DNA from: a virus
Length of the DNA stretch: 34,223 nucleotides
IMG/VR virus record: IMGVR_UViG_3300044712_001018
Span: 1-34,223 of that record
Strand: one strand, 5' to 3'
Below the pieces are notes generated by a model. It saw only the letters and a program-made list of their open reading frames with translations, ran no database searches and had not been told where the DNA came from. A program made the translations under genes and the position numbers. Shown one piece after another: positions 27,156 through 34,223 of this stretch; within the stretch, counting starts at the first letter, position 1; every line of letters begins with the position of its first letter.

Positions 27156-27264
27156 GGCCGCGCTGTCCGGCCGGCCAGACACTGGCGCAGCAAGTGTCGA
27201 GCAAGGCGAAGCCGCTACTCAGCGTTTGCGCAGCAAAGCGCGGGGCGCGCACCCGCGCGGGCCT
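27156..27264. repeat. Composite dispersed repeat, copy B
   Basis: Same order as A: GGCCGCGCTGTCCGGCC (27156-27172), GCCAGACACTGGCGCAG then CAAGTGTCGAGCAAGGCG, CTAC, an extra 30-base GC-rich part, and GCACCCGCGCGGGCCT. It ends 12 bp before the stop of TerL and its first block begins 10 bp upstream of the gpW-like ATG. Confidence 0.7.
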
Positions 27265-27275
27265 CGCGGCCGGGC

Positions 27276-29174
27276 CTAATTCTCCACCTTTGCCATCGGC
27301 CGCGCCTGATCGCCGGCCGCGCGTGCAGCATCGCGCCGGCGCTGGTCGGCGTTGCGCCTGGCCCGCAGCGCCCAGAAGAAGGCGAGGATATACACCTCGC
27401 AGTCGCCGGCGTGGTTTTGCTTCGTGCGTGGCCGGAACTCATCGCCCGGCAGCCCGCGCTGTTTGCGCGCCCGCGGCACCCGCGACTCGTCGAGAATCTC
27501 CTTTTTGTATTCCGCATACTCGGCGATCTCCTGGTCGTTGGCCTGGTCGAGCAGGCCGTGGCGCCCGAGCCGGAACAGATACCAGTTGCGCAGCTTGCCC
27601 GCATAGCGCGCCTCGAGCTCGCACTTAAAATCGTACGTGGAGATCACGAGCCGCACGCAATAGGCCTTTTGCCCGCCGCCCTTGCCTCCGAGCAGCACGT
27701 TCTCGCGGTCGACCTTCACCCGCTCCGCGGAGTATTCGACGCCGTCGGCCAGGACCCAGCCGCGCGCCTGGCGCGCATACACCTGCTCGCGCACCTCCTG
27801 GCGCCTGTCCTCAAAGTTCATATCGACGATCGCGCGCCACACTCCGCCGCAGCGCTGGCGATAGTCGCGCTCGATCGCGTCGAGATCCGCCCAGGTCGGC
27901 GCCCAGCCGAAGTCGAGCAGGTAGAGCGAGCCGGACCAGGTGAAGCCGCGCAACACCCAGCGAAAGCGCGTGCGCTGCACGTCCACGCCGAGGATCAGCC
28001 CGTCGAGCCGCACGCCCTCAGGCACATCGCCGCGCATATAGTCGAGCTCGAGGTCGGCGAGCTTGCGGACGTTGACCTCCTCGATCTTCGCCTCCCACAC
28101 CTCGCCCATGTCTGAATTCCAGAAGTCTTGTCGATCGAGGAGAAATCCCGTCGCGCGCGCCGACAGAAACTTCGCCGCCAGGCGCCCGACCTTCCGCGAG
28201 GCGTTGTGCCCATACAGGCCGTTGAGCAGGTAGGAGCGATACCCCGGGAGCGCGGCCTTCGTCGGCCGCCACTCCCCGCGCGGATCCTCCACAGCGGCGA
28301 GCCGGGTCGCATCATCCCAGGGCGCGCCCGGGCACTCGGGATTCTCGCACTCGTAGCGCGTCTCGAGCTTCACCCGCTCGAGATCCCAGGAGCCGTCGGG
28401 TCGCTTCGCATTGACGGGCCACTTCACCCCGCCGCGCGAGTGCTCGTCGCCCCAGCGCAGGGCCTGCATGCGGCCGCAGTGCGGACAAGGCACGAAGTAC
28501 CGGCGCATGTCTCCGCGCACGACCTCCTGCCAGAACAGATTGCCCGCGGTGCGCGGGGTCGAGCTGAAGAGATGCTTGCGCGTGTCGCCATACTTCTCCG
28601 TGCGATGCCGCACGAGCTCGAGGATCGCCGCCTCCTCCTCGGTCGCCGTGCGCCACTTCGCGGCCTCGTTTCCGAGCACAGTCTCGACCGTGTCGCCGGC
28701 GACCTGGGTCTCGCTGTTCGCGCCGTAGACATTGAAGGCCGCGCCGGCGAAGAGTATCTCGGAATTGGTTACGTGGTGACGATCCGCCGGCAGCCGCGCC
28801 CGCAGCACCGGGTTGTGCATGATCATCGGCCGTATCTGCTTCTTCACGACGGAGCGCCCCTTGTTCTCCGTCGAGTCGAGCCACATCACGGGCCCGATGC
28901 GCCCCGCGATCTTATAGGCCAGCGCCATGCGCAGCAGGAAAGTTTTCCCCTCCTGGGTCGGCCCGGAGAAGAGGATATCCCAGACCGTGCGCAGCTCGAA
29001 ACAGTCCAGGATCTCGCGCATCCAGCCGCGCAGCTTCACCCGGCCGTGCTCCGATTCGTTGGCGCCGGCCGGCAGCCGCAGATACTTCTCGACCCACTCC
29101 GACGGCCGCAGCCACTCCGGCACGCGAAAGAAGCGCCGTATCCTGTCGCGAAATACTACCTCGCCGGAGATCAC
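27276..29174 (-). CDS. terL: Terminase large subunit (lambda GpA family)
   Basis: A 632-residue protein. The ATPase domain has Walker A FSGPTQEGKTFLL (about 70-78) and a Walker-B-like GPVMWLDSTEN just after. The middle has zinc-like CPHCGRMQALRW and CENPECPGAPW, as in GpA proteins. The nuclease half carries GLILGVDVQRTRFRW with metal-binding Asp, and SLYLLDFGW. The family packages DNA from cos ends in lambda-like phages. It overlaps TerS by ATGA and is followed by gpW-like and portal. Confidence 0.92.
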   Translation of the reverse strand: MISGEVVFRDRIRRFFRVPEWLRPSEWVEKYLRLPAGANESEHGRVKLRGWMREILDCFELRTVWDILFSGPTQEGKTFLLRMALAYKIAGRIGPVMWLDSTENKGRSVVKKQIRPMIMHNPVLRARLPADRHHVTNSEILFAGAAFNVYGANSETQVAGDTVETVLGNEAAKWRTATEEEAAILELVRHRTEKYGDTRKHLFSSTPRTAGNLFWQEVVRGDMRRYFVPCPHCGRMQALRWGDEHSRGGVKWPVNAKRPDGSWDLERVKLETRYECENPECPGAPWDDATRLAAVEDPRGEWRPTKAALPGYRSYLLNGLYGHNASRKVGRLAAKFLSARATGFLLDRQDFWNSDMGEVWEAKIEEVNVRKLADLELDYMRGDVPEGVRLDGLILGVDVQRTRFRWVLRGFTWSGSLYLLDFGWAPTWADLDAIERDYRQRCGGVWRAIVDMNFEDRRQEVREQVYARQARGWVLADGVEYSAERVKVDRENVLLGGKGGGQKAYCVRLVISTYDFKCELEARYAGKLRNWYLFRLGRHGLLDQANDQEIAEYAEYKKEILDESRVPRARKQRGLPGDEFRPRTKQNHAGDCEVYILAFFWALRARRNADQRRRDAARAAGDQARPMAKVEN

Positions 29175-29923
29175 GCCGCGCTCGGCTCCGGCAGCACGGC
29201 CGCCGAGCTCATCGCCGCGCCGGCCGCGTTCATCTGCTTATAGATCTCGACGACCGCGGCCTGTATTGGCTGCAGGTGTCGCGCGGGGTCCTCCGGGCAC
29301 AGCTCGGCCGCCAGGCGCGCCGGCAGGTCGTCGAGCAGTTGCTGCAGCACGGCGAGCTCGCGCCCGACGATATCGGCCGCACGGTCGACCGTGATCACGT
29401 TCTCCGACTTCTCGAGGAGCTTCTGATATCCCTCACGGATCTCCCGGCAGCGCTTCGCCGCGAGCTGCCAGTTGTCGAGCGCGGCCGCGATCTTCGCGGA
29501 ATTCTTCGTCGAGCACGCCTCGCGATACAGCCCCGCCGCGATCTTCACGACCGCCTCGGCCTCCTGGATCATCCACTGGTCGAAGTTGTCGATCGGCACG
29601 AGAAACTGACTCGCGTCAAACTTCTCGACCTCAGCCACCGGAGCCCGGGCAGGAGCCGCTCCCCCGCCCCCGGGTCTCTCTCCTTTGCCAGCATCCGGGG
29701 TCTCCGAAACCGGTGCGGCCGCGACAGCGGCCGCCGACTTTTTCCGCGGCGGCGCATGGATCAGTCGCCACGCGTCGGCCTCGGCGAATCGATCCGGATC
29801 CGCCTCGCCCCGATCCTCCCACTCCGGCGGCCTATCGTCACCCGCGCGTAAGCGGAGCTGGCGGACGTAACCTGTCGACGTCCCCCAATGCTTCGCTAGC
29901 GCTCCGGTCGGGATTTTCGGCAT
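29171..29923 (-). CDS. terS: Terminase small subunit, DNA-packaging HTH protein
   Basis: A 250-residue protein. Residues 3-45 (IPTGALAKHWGTSTGYVRQL, then RAGDDRPPEWEDRGEADPDR) form a helix-turn-helix DNA-binding region, as in Nu1-type TerS. A charged Ala/Pro linker follows, then a helical region (IQEAEAVVKIAAGLYREACS, AADIVGRELAVLQQLLDDLP). It would recognise the packaging (cos) site and recruit TerL. ATG 29923 is preceded at once by repeat copy D. The cos site is expected nearby but was not identified. Confidence 0.75.
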   Translation of the reverse strand: MPKIPTGALAKHWGTSTGYVRQLRLRAGDDRPPEWEDRGEADPDRFAEADAWRLIHAPPRKKSAAAVAAAPVSETPDAGKGERPGGGGAAPARAPVAEVEKFDASQFLVPIDNFDQWMIQEAEAVVKIAAGLYREACSTKNSAKIAAALDNWQLAAKRCREIREGYQKLLEKSENVITVDRAADIVGRELAVLQQLLDDLPARLAAELCPEDPARHLQPIQAAVVEIYKQMNAAGAAMSSAAVLPEPSAA

Positions 29924-29931
29924 CTACTATC

Positions 29932-29948
29932 GGCCGCGCTGTCCGGTC
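29932..29948. repeat. GGCCGCRCTGTCCGG block, copy D (upstream of TerS)
   Basis: GGCCGCGCTGTCCGGTC at 29932-29948, ending 9 bases upstream of the TerS start when read on the minus strand. Copy B lies at almost the same distance from its gene's ATG, suggesting a function tied to gene starts. Confidence 0.6.
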
Positions 29949-29964
29949 CGCGTTAGTAACGCCG

Positions 29965-30507
29965 TCAGTAACTTTGCGGATCAGTTCTCACGATCGATCC
30001 CGTGCGCCGTGCGGAACCTGGACTGGGCTTTTTGGCGGGAAGGACCCGCGCGCCAGAGTTGCGTAAGTCGTTGGACGACCCGGTTGTAAAAGTCGCGCAA
30101 GTCGTTGAAGGATTCGCGTGCGCCTGCGGCGCCTCGGAGTGCTCGCCGGCGAGCACCTTGCGCCAGTGTGCAGCGTGATCACCGATCGAGGACGGGGGCA
30201 CGCCGAGCAGGGCGGCCAGGTCGCGCACGGTTTGGCCCTCAAACATCTCGGGCGCCGTGACCCAGGCGAGCGCGAGAAAGCGCAGATATCCCGCGCGGAA
30301 GCGTCGCAGGCCGCCGTTTGTCTCCGCGCTCGGGATACACAGTCGCATGATCTCGTGTATCGTGCGCGCGAGCTCGAGCGCCTCGGCGCGCCTGGTCGAC
30401 GTCTCGTGCGTGTCGAGCGGATCGGTCGAGAGCTCGGGAGCATACTCGAGCGGGACCTTGTTCTCCCACCAGCCGCCAGGCCGCCGATCCATGCCCTTGC
30501 TGCTCAT
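29965..30507 (-). CDS. HTH protein upstream of the terminase genes
   Basis: A 180-residue protein from ATG 30507 (MSSKGMDRRPGGWWENKVPL at the start). It has a helical region EALELARTIHEIMRLCIPS and then an HTH-like TVRDLAALLGVPPSSIGDHA near residues 92-112. The C-terminal 60 residues are low-complexity Ser/Thr/Pro, with palindrome copy 5 in their first codons. Its place before TerS suggests a late-gene regulator or an accessory packaging protein. It overlaps the next upstream gene by ATGA. Confidence 0.55.
   Translation of the reverse strand: MSSKGMDRRPGGWWENKVPLEYAPELSTDPLDTHETSTRRAEALELARTIHEIMRLCIPSAETNGGLRRFRAGYLRFLALAWVTAPEMFEGQTVRDLAALLGVPPSSIGDHAAHWRKVLAGEHSEAPQAHANPSTTCATFTTGSSNDLRNSGARVLPAKKPSPGSARRTGSIVRTDPQSY
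30141..30154. repeat. Dispersed palindrome GCTCGCCGGCGAGC, copy 5 (inside HTH gene)
   Basis: Symmetry extends to 18 bp (30139-30156). It encodes VLAGEHS on the minus strand, the same amino-acid reading as seen at copies 1 and 3. The protein downstream of this point is low-complexity, so the palindrome may mark a former gene end. Confidence 0.65.
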
Positions 30508-31250
30508 GCGCGATCCTCGAGCTTGTCGATCATGCGGCCGATGCGGATCCGCCGCTCCCCCGTCGTCTCGTCGACGCTGACGTGCGCGTGATGAATCGAG
30601 CCGTCGGCGCCGACCCAGCGCGTAAACTTCGTGCGGAAGTCGTGCCCGGGCTCGAGCCTGGCCGCCTTCCACTGGATCCCCTCGAGCCCGTCGGCCTGGT
30701 CGGGTTGTGTTTCGTTTCTTTTCTCGGGCCCGGCCTCAGGCCTCGGCGCCGGCGCCGGTATAGGCTCGGACACTTCGGATACGTTTTTGGCGCTAGCGGT
30801 TTCTGTATCATGCGCCTGCGCCTGCGCGCACATATTAAACTTTTGGAGAAAATCTGTCCGAAGCGTCCGGGATTGGCCTTCGGTTCGCGTCGCCGCCGGC
30901 ACGCACTGCGCAAAACCTATCCGAGGTGTCCGCGTTTCCGGACCCTTGCGCGCCGGCGCTCGGCCAGGCTCGCCCCCGCGCGAGCGCTCCTGGTCGCGAG
31001 CGCGCGGGCCCTCCCACTTGCTTTTCGCCGCACTGTCGAGCTTGTGTTTAAGCTCCTTTGCCGACCAAGCCGGCGAGCATCGGCCGTTGTATTCGTCGAG
31101 CACCTTCGCCGCATCCTCGCGCGAGAGCTCGAAGAAGTGCAGCAACACCCGCGCGACGTCGAAGGTCGCGCCGTGTCCGTTGGATCCGGAGACGGCCGCC
31201 GGCATCTTGGCCACGTAGGCGCGAGCCCGATCAATAAGGCTTGTCGCCAT
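30504..31250 (-). CDS. Primase-associated domain protein
   Basis: A 248-residue protein from ATG 31250. Residues about 5-80 (SLIDRARAYVAKMPAAVSGS, then ATFDVARVLLHFFELSREDA and CSPAWSAKELKHKLDSA) match the alpha-helical PriCT-like domain usually found inside replicative primases between prim-pol and helicase. Here it is a separate protein directly after the primase-helicase gene, overlapping it by 20 nt. The rest is Pro/Arg-rich with a final beta-like segment (TKFTRWVGADGSIHHAHVSV). It may assist the primase in trans. Confidence 0.6.
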   Translation of the reverse strand: MATSLIDRARAYVAKMPAAVSGSNGHGATFDVARVLLHFFELSREDAAKVLDEYNGRCSPAWSAKELKHKLDSAAKSKWEGPRARDQERSRGGEPGRAPARKGPETRTPRIGFAQCVPAATRTEGQSRTLRTDFLQKFNMCAQAQAHDTETASAKNVSEVSEPIPAPAPRPEAGPEKRNETQPDQADGLEGIQWKAARLEPGHDFRTKFTRWVGADGSIHHAHVSVDETTGERRIRIGRMIDKLEDRA

Positions 31251-33387
31251 CGCCGGCGGCCTCCTGGGCAACCGGCTCGGCCGCCTTCGCGACGCGGAGG
31301 CCCTTGTATCCGCGCTGCGCCTTCTCCTTCTCGCCCTCGCCCGATGGCCGCTTGATATCGTTGCGCGGGGTGATGCGCCAGATCTCCGAGACGGCGTCGA
31401 CAAGCATGGTCTGAGCACGCTTGAAGGTCTCGGCGCGCCACCCTTTGGCGTCGCAGTAGAGCGCATACGCCTCGCCGAGCTCGTGCAGCGTGACGTTGTC
31501 GGGCTCGCTGCGCTCGACGCCGTGCTGGACGAAATGCCGGACGCTGTCGCTCTCGGCCAGGAGCGAGTCGATCTCCTCCTGTTGCTCGGCCGTCAGGACA
31601 AAGTCGCCGTGCGTGCGCTTCTCCTCGAGCGTCTTCACGGCGCCCGCAATCATCCAGTTGAGTATCCCGGATGCCTCGGACGAAAATAACGTGGACAGGA
31701 AGTCGGGGTCGCGCTTCGCCGGTTTAGGGAGAGCGTAGCGGAAGGGAAGCATCCGCCGACGGAAGGCGTCGGCGTCGCCCTCGAGCTTGATCAGCAGCCG
31801 CGAGTTGCAGGTGATCGCGATATGAAAGTCGCCCGTGACCTGGATCGCCGCGCCGCCCTGCTTACGTTCGGCCGAGAGAGGATCGCCGCCGACAAGCGCC
31901 TTGAGCACGTGCGCCCCGTCTTGCTGCAGAAAGTCGCCGTTGACGTCTGGGGCGATGAGCAGCGTCTTGCCGACGTAGAAGAAGAGCTCGAAGCGCTCCT
32001 CGAGGTGTTTGGTCCGCAGCTGGGTGCAGTTGTCAGCGCCGACAATCAGGCGCAGGAGCCGGACGAGCGTCGACTTGCCCGCGCCGGCCGTGCCGTAGAG
32101 AAGCGCGAAGCGCTGCATGATGTTCGGCCCGAGGAGCAACGAACCCGACCAGCGCTGTAGTAGGTCGGCATTGGATACGGACAGCGCGGATAGTATAAGC
32201 TCCTTGGTGAACCGCGGGCAGGTCGCCTCCGGGTCGAACTTCACCGGGACCTGGTTGCGCGAGTACCACCGCGGCGAGAAGGGATGCGTCTTCAGGGCGC
32301 CGTCGCGGATATCGAGCATGCAGTTGGCGAGGTGGATGAGTCCCGCTTCGCGCCGGAATGCGTCGCGCCTCAGGGTCGCCCCGCGGAGCATATGGACGAG
32401 GTTTTTCAGGAAGGTATTTGTCCGGATCGTCAGGAGATCATTGATCCCCGACTCGTCGGACATGCGTTTGAAGTCGGCCGCGAGATCCCACTGTATTTGA
32501 TCGTCGGAGACCTTGACCCAGAGGCCGCGCTCCTCCTCGTACTGGTAGAAGGCCGCCTCGTCTGGCTCGAAAAGCGTCTCGTGCTCCATCGCATACTTGG
32601 CGACGAAGTACGGCGGATTGAGCGTGATCGCGCCCTTGGCGCTCACAAACCAGCCCGGCCCGTGCTTCTCGACGAGCTTCTCGGTCGGCGTCTTCTCCCA
32701 GGGGAGCGCGAGGCCTTCAGGCCAGCGGATCTCGGAGAATGCGCAGCGCGCCGGCGAGGCCGACGCGCTGACCCGCCGGTATGGCATGCTCTCGGGGTGC
32801 GTGCCCCAGATCACGGTCTGGCCGCCGTCGGCGCGCCATTCACCCCAGGGCCGCTGTTTATCGGGCGAGCCGTCGCGTTTGGCGAAGTAGATCTTGCCGA
32901 CCGCTGTCGGGTAGCCCTCCGAGTCGATCCACAGCCAGAAATTGCCGCCGCGGCGCGCGCGGGTGCGCAGCGTGCCGGCCAAGTGCGGGTTTAGCGCGAT
33001 GAAAGGCTCGACGGCCTCGTCGGCGTCGACGTCGATCGAGCACAGCACGTAGCGCTTGCCCTCGATCGGGACGGCGGCCGCGCTCGCGGCGCCCAGGAGC
33101 ACGCCCAGATTGCCGCCCTCCTGGCGCACGCGCTCGAGCTCCTCGCCGTACGTGCTGGCGCGCCAGACCTGGCGCTCCTTCTGGCCTTCGACCTCCTTCG
33201 ACCAGGTGAGCGGGGTCGACGGATCCTGGGTTTTCTCCCAGGTGATGGTCTGCCACCCGTCGAAGCGCGGTCCCTTCTTCCCTTTCTCGATGGGAAGGAG
33301 GACCGGGCGGCCGCCGAGTGCCTTTATAATAGAGGACACCGGGTCGGAGGCCGGCCCGGTGTCCGTGGTGATGGGGTGATCTGTCAC
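31231..33387 (-). CDS. Primase-helicase: bifunctional prim-pol plus D5/P4-type SF3 helicase
   Basis: A 718-residue protein. The N-terminal prim-pol domain has CSIDVDADEA (117-123) and GEWRADGGQTVIWGTHPES. A D5-N-like part leads to the helicase: Walker A LLYGTAGAGKSTLV (Gly432-Thr440), Walker-B-like KTLLIAPDVNGDFL, sensor HIAITCNSRLLI, and an AFRRRMLPF arginine finger. It would prime and unwind phage DNA. The start is GTG (33387) without clear ribosome site; no ATG fits better. It is the first of the four genes leading into packaging genes. Confidence 0.88.
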   Translation of the reverse strand: MTDHPITTDTGPASDPVSSIIKALGGRPVLLPIEKGKKGPRFDGWQTITWEKTQDPSTPLTWSKEVEGQKERQVWRASTYGEELERVRQEGGNLGVLLGAASAAAVPIEGKRYVLCSIDVDADEAVEPFIALNPHLAGTLRTRARRGGNFWLWIDSEGYPTAVGKIYFAKRDGSPDKQRPWGEWRADGGQTVIWGTHPESMPYRRVSASASPARCAFSEIRWPEGLALPWEKTPTEKLVEKHGPGWFVSAKGAITLNPPYFVAKYAMEHETLFEPDEAAFYQYEEERGLWVKVSDDQIQWDLAADFKRMSDESGINDLLTIRTNTFLKNLVHMLRGATLRRDAFRREAGLIHLANCMLDIRDGALKTHPFSPRWYSRNQVPVKFDPEATCPRFTKELILSALSVSNADLLQRWSGSLLLGPNIMQRFALLYGTAGAGKSTLVRLLRLIVGADNCTQLRTKHLEERFELFFYVGKTLLIAPDVNGDFLQQDGAHVLKALVGGDPLSAERKQGGAAIQVTGDFHIAITCNSRLLIKLEGDADAFRRRMLPFRYALPKPAKRDPDFLSTLFSSEASGILNWMIAGAVKTLEEKRTHGDFVLTAEQQEEIDSLLAESDSVRHFVQHGVERSEPDNVTLHELGEAYALYCDAKGWRAETFKRAQTMLVDAVSEIWRITPRNDIKRPSGEGEKEKAQRGYKGLRVAKAAEPVAQEAAGDGDKPY

Positions 33388-33469
33388 AAGTATTTGGTTA
33401 CAGGGTTAGACTGTCCCTTCTTCGCAGCTTTCCAGGAGAAGACCGAACCAGGCGCCGCAGCGGATCCCG
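33388..33469. other. Short gap upstream of the primase-helicase gene
   Basis: This gap is AT-richer around 33388-33402 (ACAAGTATTTGGTTACAG), which would lie just upstream of the GTG start on the minus strand; no convincing promoter pair is seen. The rest contains the left part of an inverted repeat. Confidence 0.3.
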
Positions 33470-33485
33470 CTAGGCGGGACCGCTG
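33458..33485. terminator. Hairpin at the end of the zinc-protein gene
   Basis: CAGCGG-A-TCCCGC (33458-33470) pairs with GCGGGACCGCTG (33474-33485) around a TAG loop with one bulged A. It overlaps the stop codon (33472-33470) of the minus-strand gene. No T-run follows, so it may be an mRNA-stability or weak terminator hairpin. Confidence 0.45.
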
Positions 33486-34150
33486 GGCTGGGTGTTCGGC
33501 GCACGCTCGTCACCGATTGCCTTCTGAGATGGCTCAGCCGCAGCCGCGCCGCCACAGATCGCACTGCCAGCGGCGACGACGTCGGACATCTTGGCGCCGC
33601 GATCCGGGACGAGCTCGAGCGCGAGCATCGCCACGTCGCGCCAGTAGCTCGGGCGCTGGAAATCCGAAAGCAGCCCGCCGGCGACGGCGAGCGAACGGGT
33701 CGCCACCGCGACCGCACGCGCAAGCTGGTCCCGATCTGTCGCGCGCCGGCCCTCGGCATGCTCGCACGCCACACGAGCGTACTCGAGGGCGAGCGCGAGA
33801 TCGCGCACGGCCGCGAGGGCGTTCTGCTCGGGGGTCACCACAGCGGCCGCGATGCCGTCGAAAGCGCGGCCGCACCTGGGACAACAGGCGAGCGCTCCCG
33901 AGTTCCAGAATGCGCCGCAACATTCCTTTCGCAGCGGCGAAGGCGGCCTCTCGATCTCTTCCCATTCCGCGATTTCCCCCTCGGCGTCATAGCCGAACAC
34001 AAGCGCGTGCCCGACATGCTCGAACAGGAAAGCCTCCAAGGCCGCCCGGTAATGCTCGCCCCAATACAGGCTTGGGCTCCCGCAGCTGCTTTGTGCGATC
34101 CACAAGGCTTTCCGGCAGTCGCGGCACCCGATCGAGTAGGTCGTGCTCAT
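33470..34150 (-). CDS. Zinc-binding phage protein of unknown role
   Basis: A 226-residue protein beginning MSTTYSIGCRDCRKALWIAQ. CxxC (CRDC) is followed by SLYWGEHYRAALEAFLFEHV and GHALVFGYDAEGE, then a second pair CCPRCGR with nearby CC. The opening YSIGCRDCxxALWIxQS...(F)LFxHxGHxLVFGYD is a recognisable phage protein family with no known function. The C-terminal 120 residues are Ala-rich helix. GGAGGG 9 bases upstream supports the ATG. It is upstream of the primase-helicase, suggesting an early or replication-linked role. Confidence 0.6.
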   Translation of the reverse strand: MSTTYSIGCRDCRKALWIAQSSCGSPSLYWGEHYRAALEAFLFEHVGHALVFGYDAEGEIAEWEEIERPPSPLRKECCGAFWNSGALACCPRCGRAFDGIAAAVVTPEQNALAAVRDLALALEYARVACEHAEGRRATDRDQLARAVAVATRSLAVAGGLLSDFQRPSYWRDVAMLALELVPDRGAKMSDVVAAGSAICGGAAAAEPSQKAIGDERAPNTQPSGPA

Positions 34151-34223
34151 GGCGTCGGCCCTCCGCTGGCGCCAGGCTCGCCGGATGCGGCCTCGGTCGC
34201 GAGTGTTGACGCTTCAGCGCAAG
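34147..34223 (-). CDS. C-terminal end of a gene cut by the right edge
   Basis: A frame open from the right edge ends in TGA 34149-34147, overlapping the ATG at 34150 as ATGA, and reads CAEASTLATEAASGEPGA before the stop. The overlap matches the coupling used elsewhere. Twenty-four codons are too few for any assignment. Confidence 0.4.
   Translation of the reverse strand, partial: CAEASTLATEAASGEPGASGGPTP

Noticed and set aside
1-34223. Terminal direct repeats showing a complete circular assembly
   Set aside because: The first and last bases of the window share no visible repeat, so closure cannot be claimed.

Overview
The window is almost entirely a GC-rich temperate tailed phage with siphovirus-type genes. 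Recognisable parts are a tyrosine integrase beside a tmRNA-like attachment site, a lambda-type packaging and head set (small and large terminase, gpW-like joiner, lambda-gpB-like portal, fused protease-scaffold, major capsid protein), a long-tail set (tube, frameshift-type chaperones, 717-residue tape measure, hub) and a prim-pol/D5 primase-helicase. The host is inferred to be a member of the Verrucomicrobiota, perhaps Opitutales. The grounds are a secreted phage protein ending in the 'NISTRG...IGGF...VLIRGVGPAL...LADP' module common in that phylum, a LamG-type fibre of the style those bacteria use, and an integrase with Asn in place of the second active-site His/Trp. No 16S, marker gene or clear host gene is present.

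Layout. Positions 1-1184 (minus) hold a tightly overlapped early operon (RHH-like regulator, zinc protein, two-TM protein, excisionase-like HTH protein, and a further gene cut by the left edge). It diverges from a plus-strand RHH-like regulator (1327-1644), a membrane protein (1738-2223), the attachment site (2311-2399) and the integrase (2490-3656). A strong bidirectional hairpin (3635-3670) separates the integrase from a small accessory operon (5098-3687, minus) that has its own 18-bp palindromic operator. From the right edge leftward to 5205, all on the minus strand, come a zinc protein, primase-helicase, a primase-associated domain protein, an HTH protein, TerS, TerL, gpW-like, portal, protease-scaffold, capsid, decoration-like protein, terminator, connector-type genes, a fibre/adhesin block (21.1-16.8 kb), a candidate lysis block (16.8-15.2 kb), then neck, tail terminator, tube, chaperones, tape measure, minor tail proteins and hub. 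Having the adhesin and lysis blocks between the head and tail modules is unusual.

Phage genes lie on both sides of the integrase/att site, and the leftward operon runs off the left edge in the same direction in which the replication operon enters from the right edge. This fits a free circular or permuted phage genome, or a contig of one, better than an integrated prophage.

The most interesting features beyond the genes are: a 468-bp insert with inverted termini and an 8-bp direct repeat between two tail genes; a composite dispersed repeat placed in the few real intergenic gaps of the late operon; a 14-bp palindrome repeated five times, three of them directly after TGA stop codons; a divergent pair of related RHH-like regulators sharing duplicated operators (a possible non-CI/Cro switch); a membrane-hairpin-coding segment fused in frame upstream of the capsid gene; and a lipobox-plus-TM spanin-like protein in a genome where no endolysin could be recognised.
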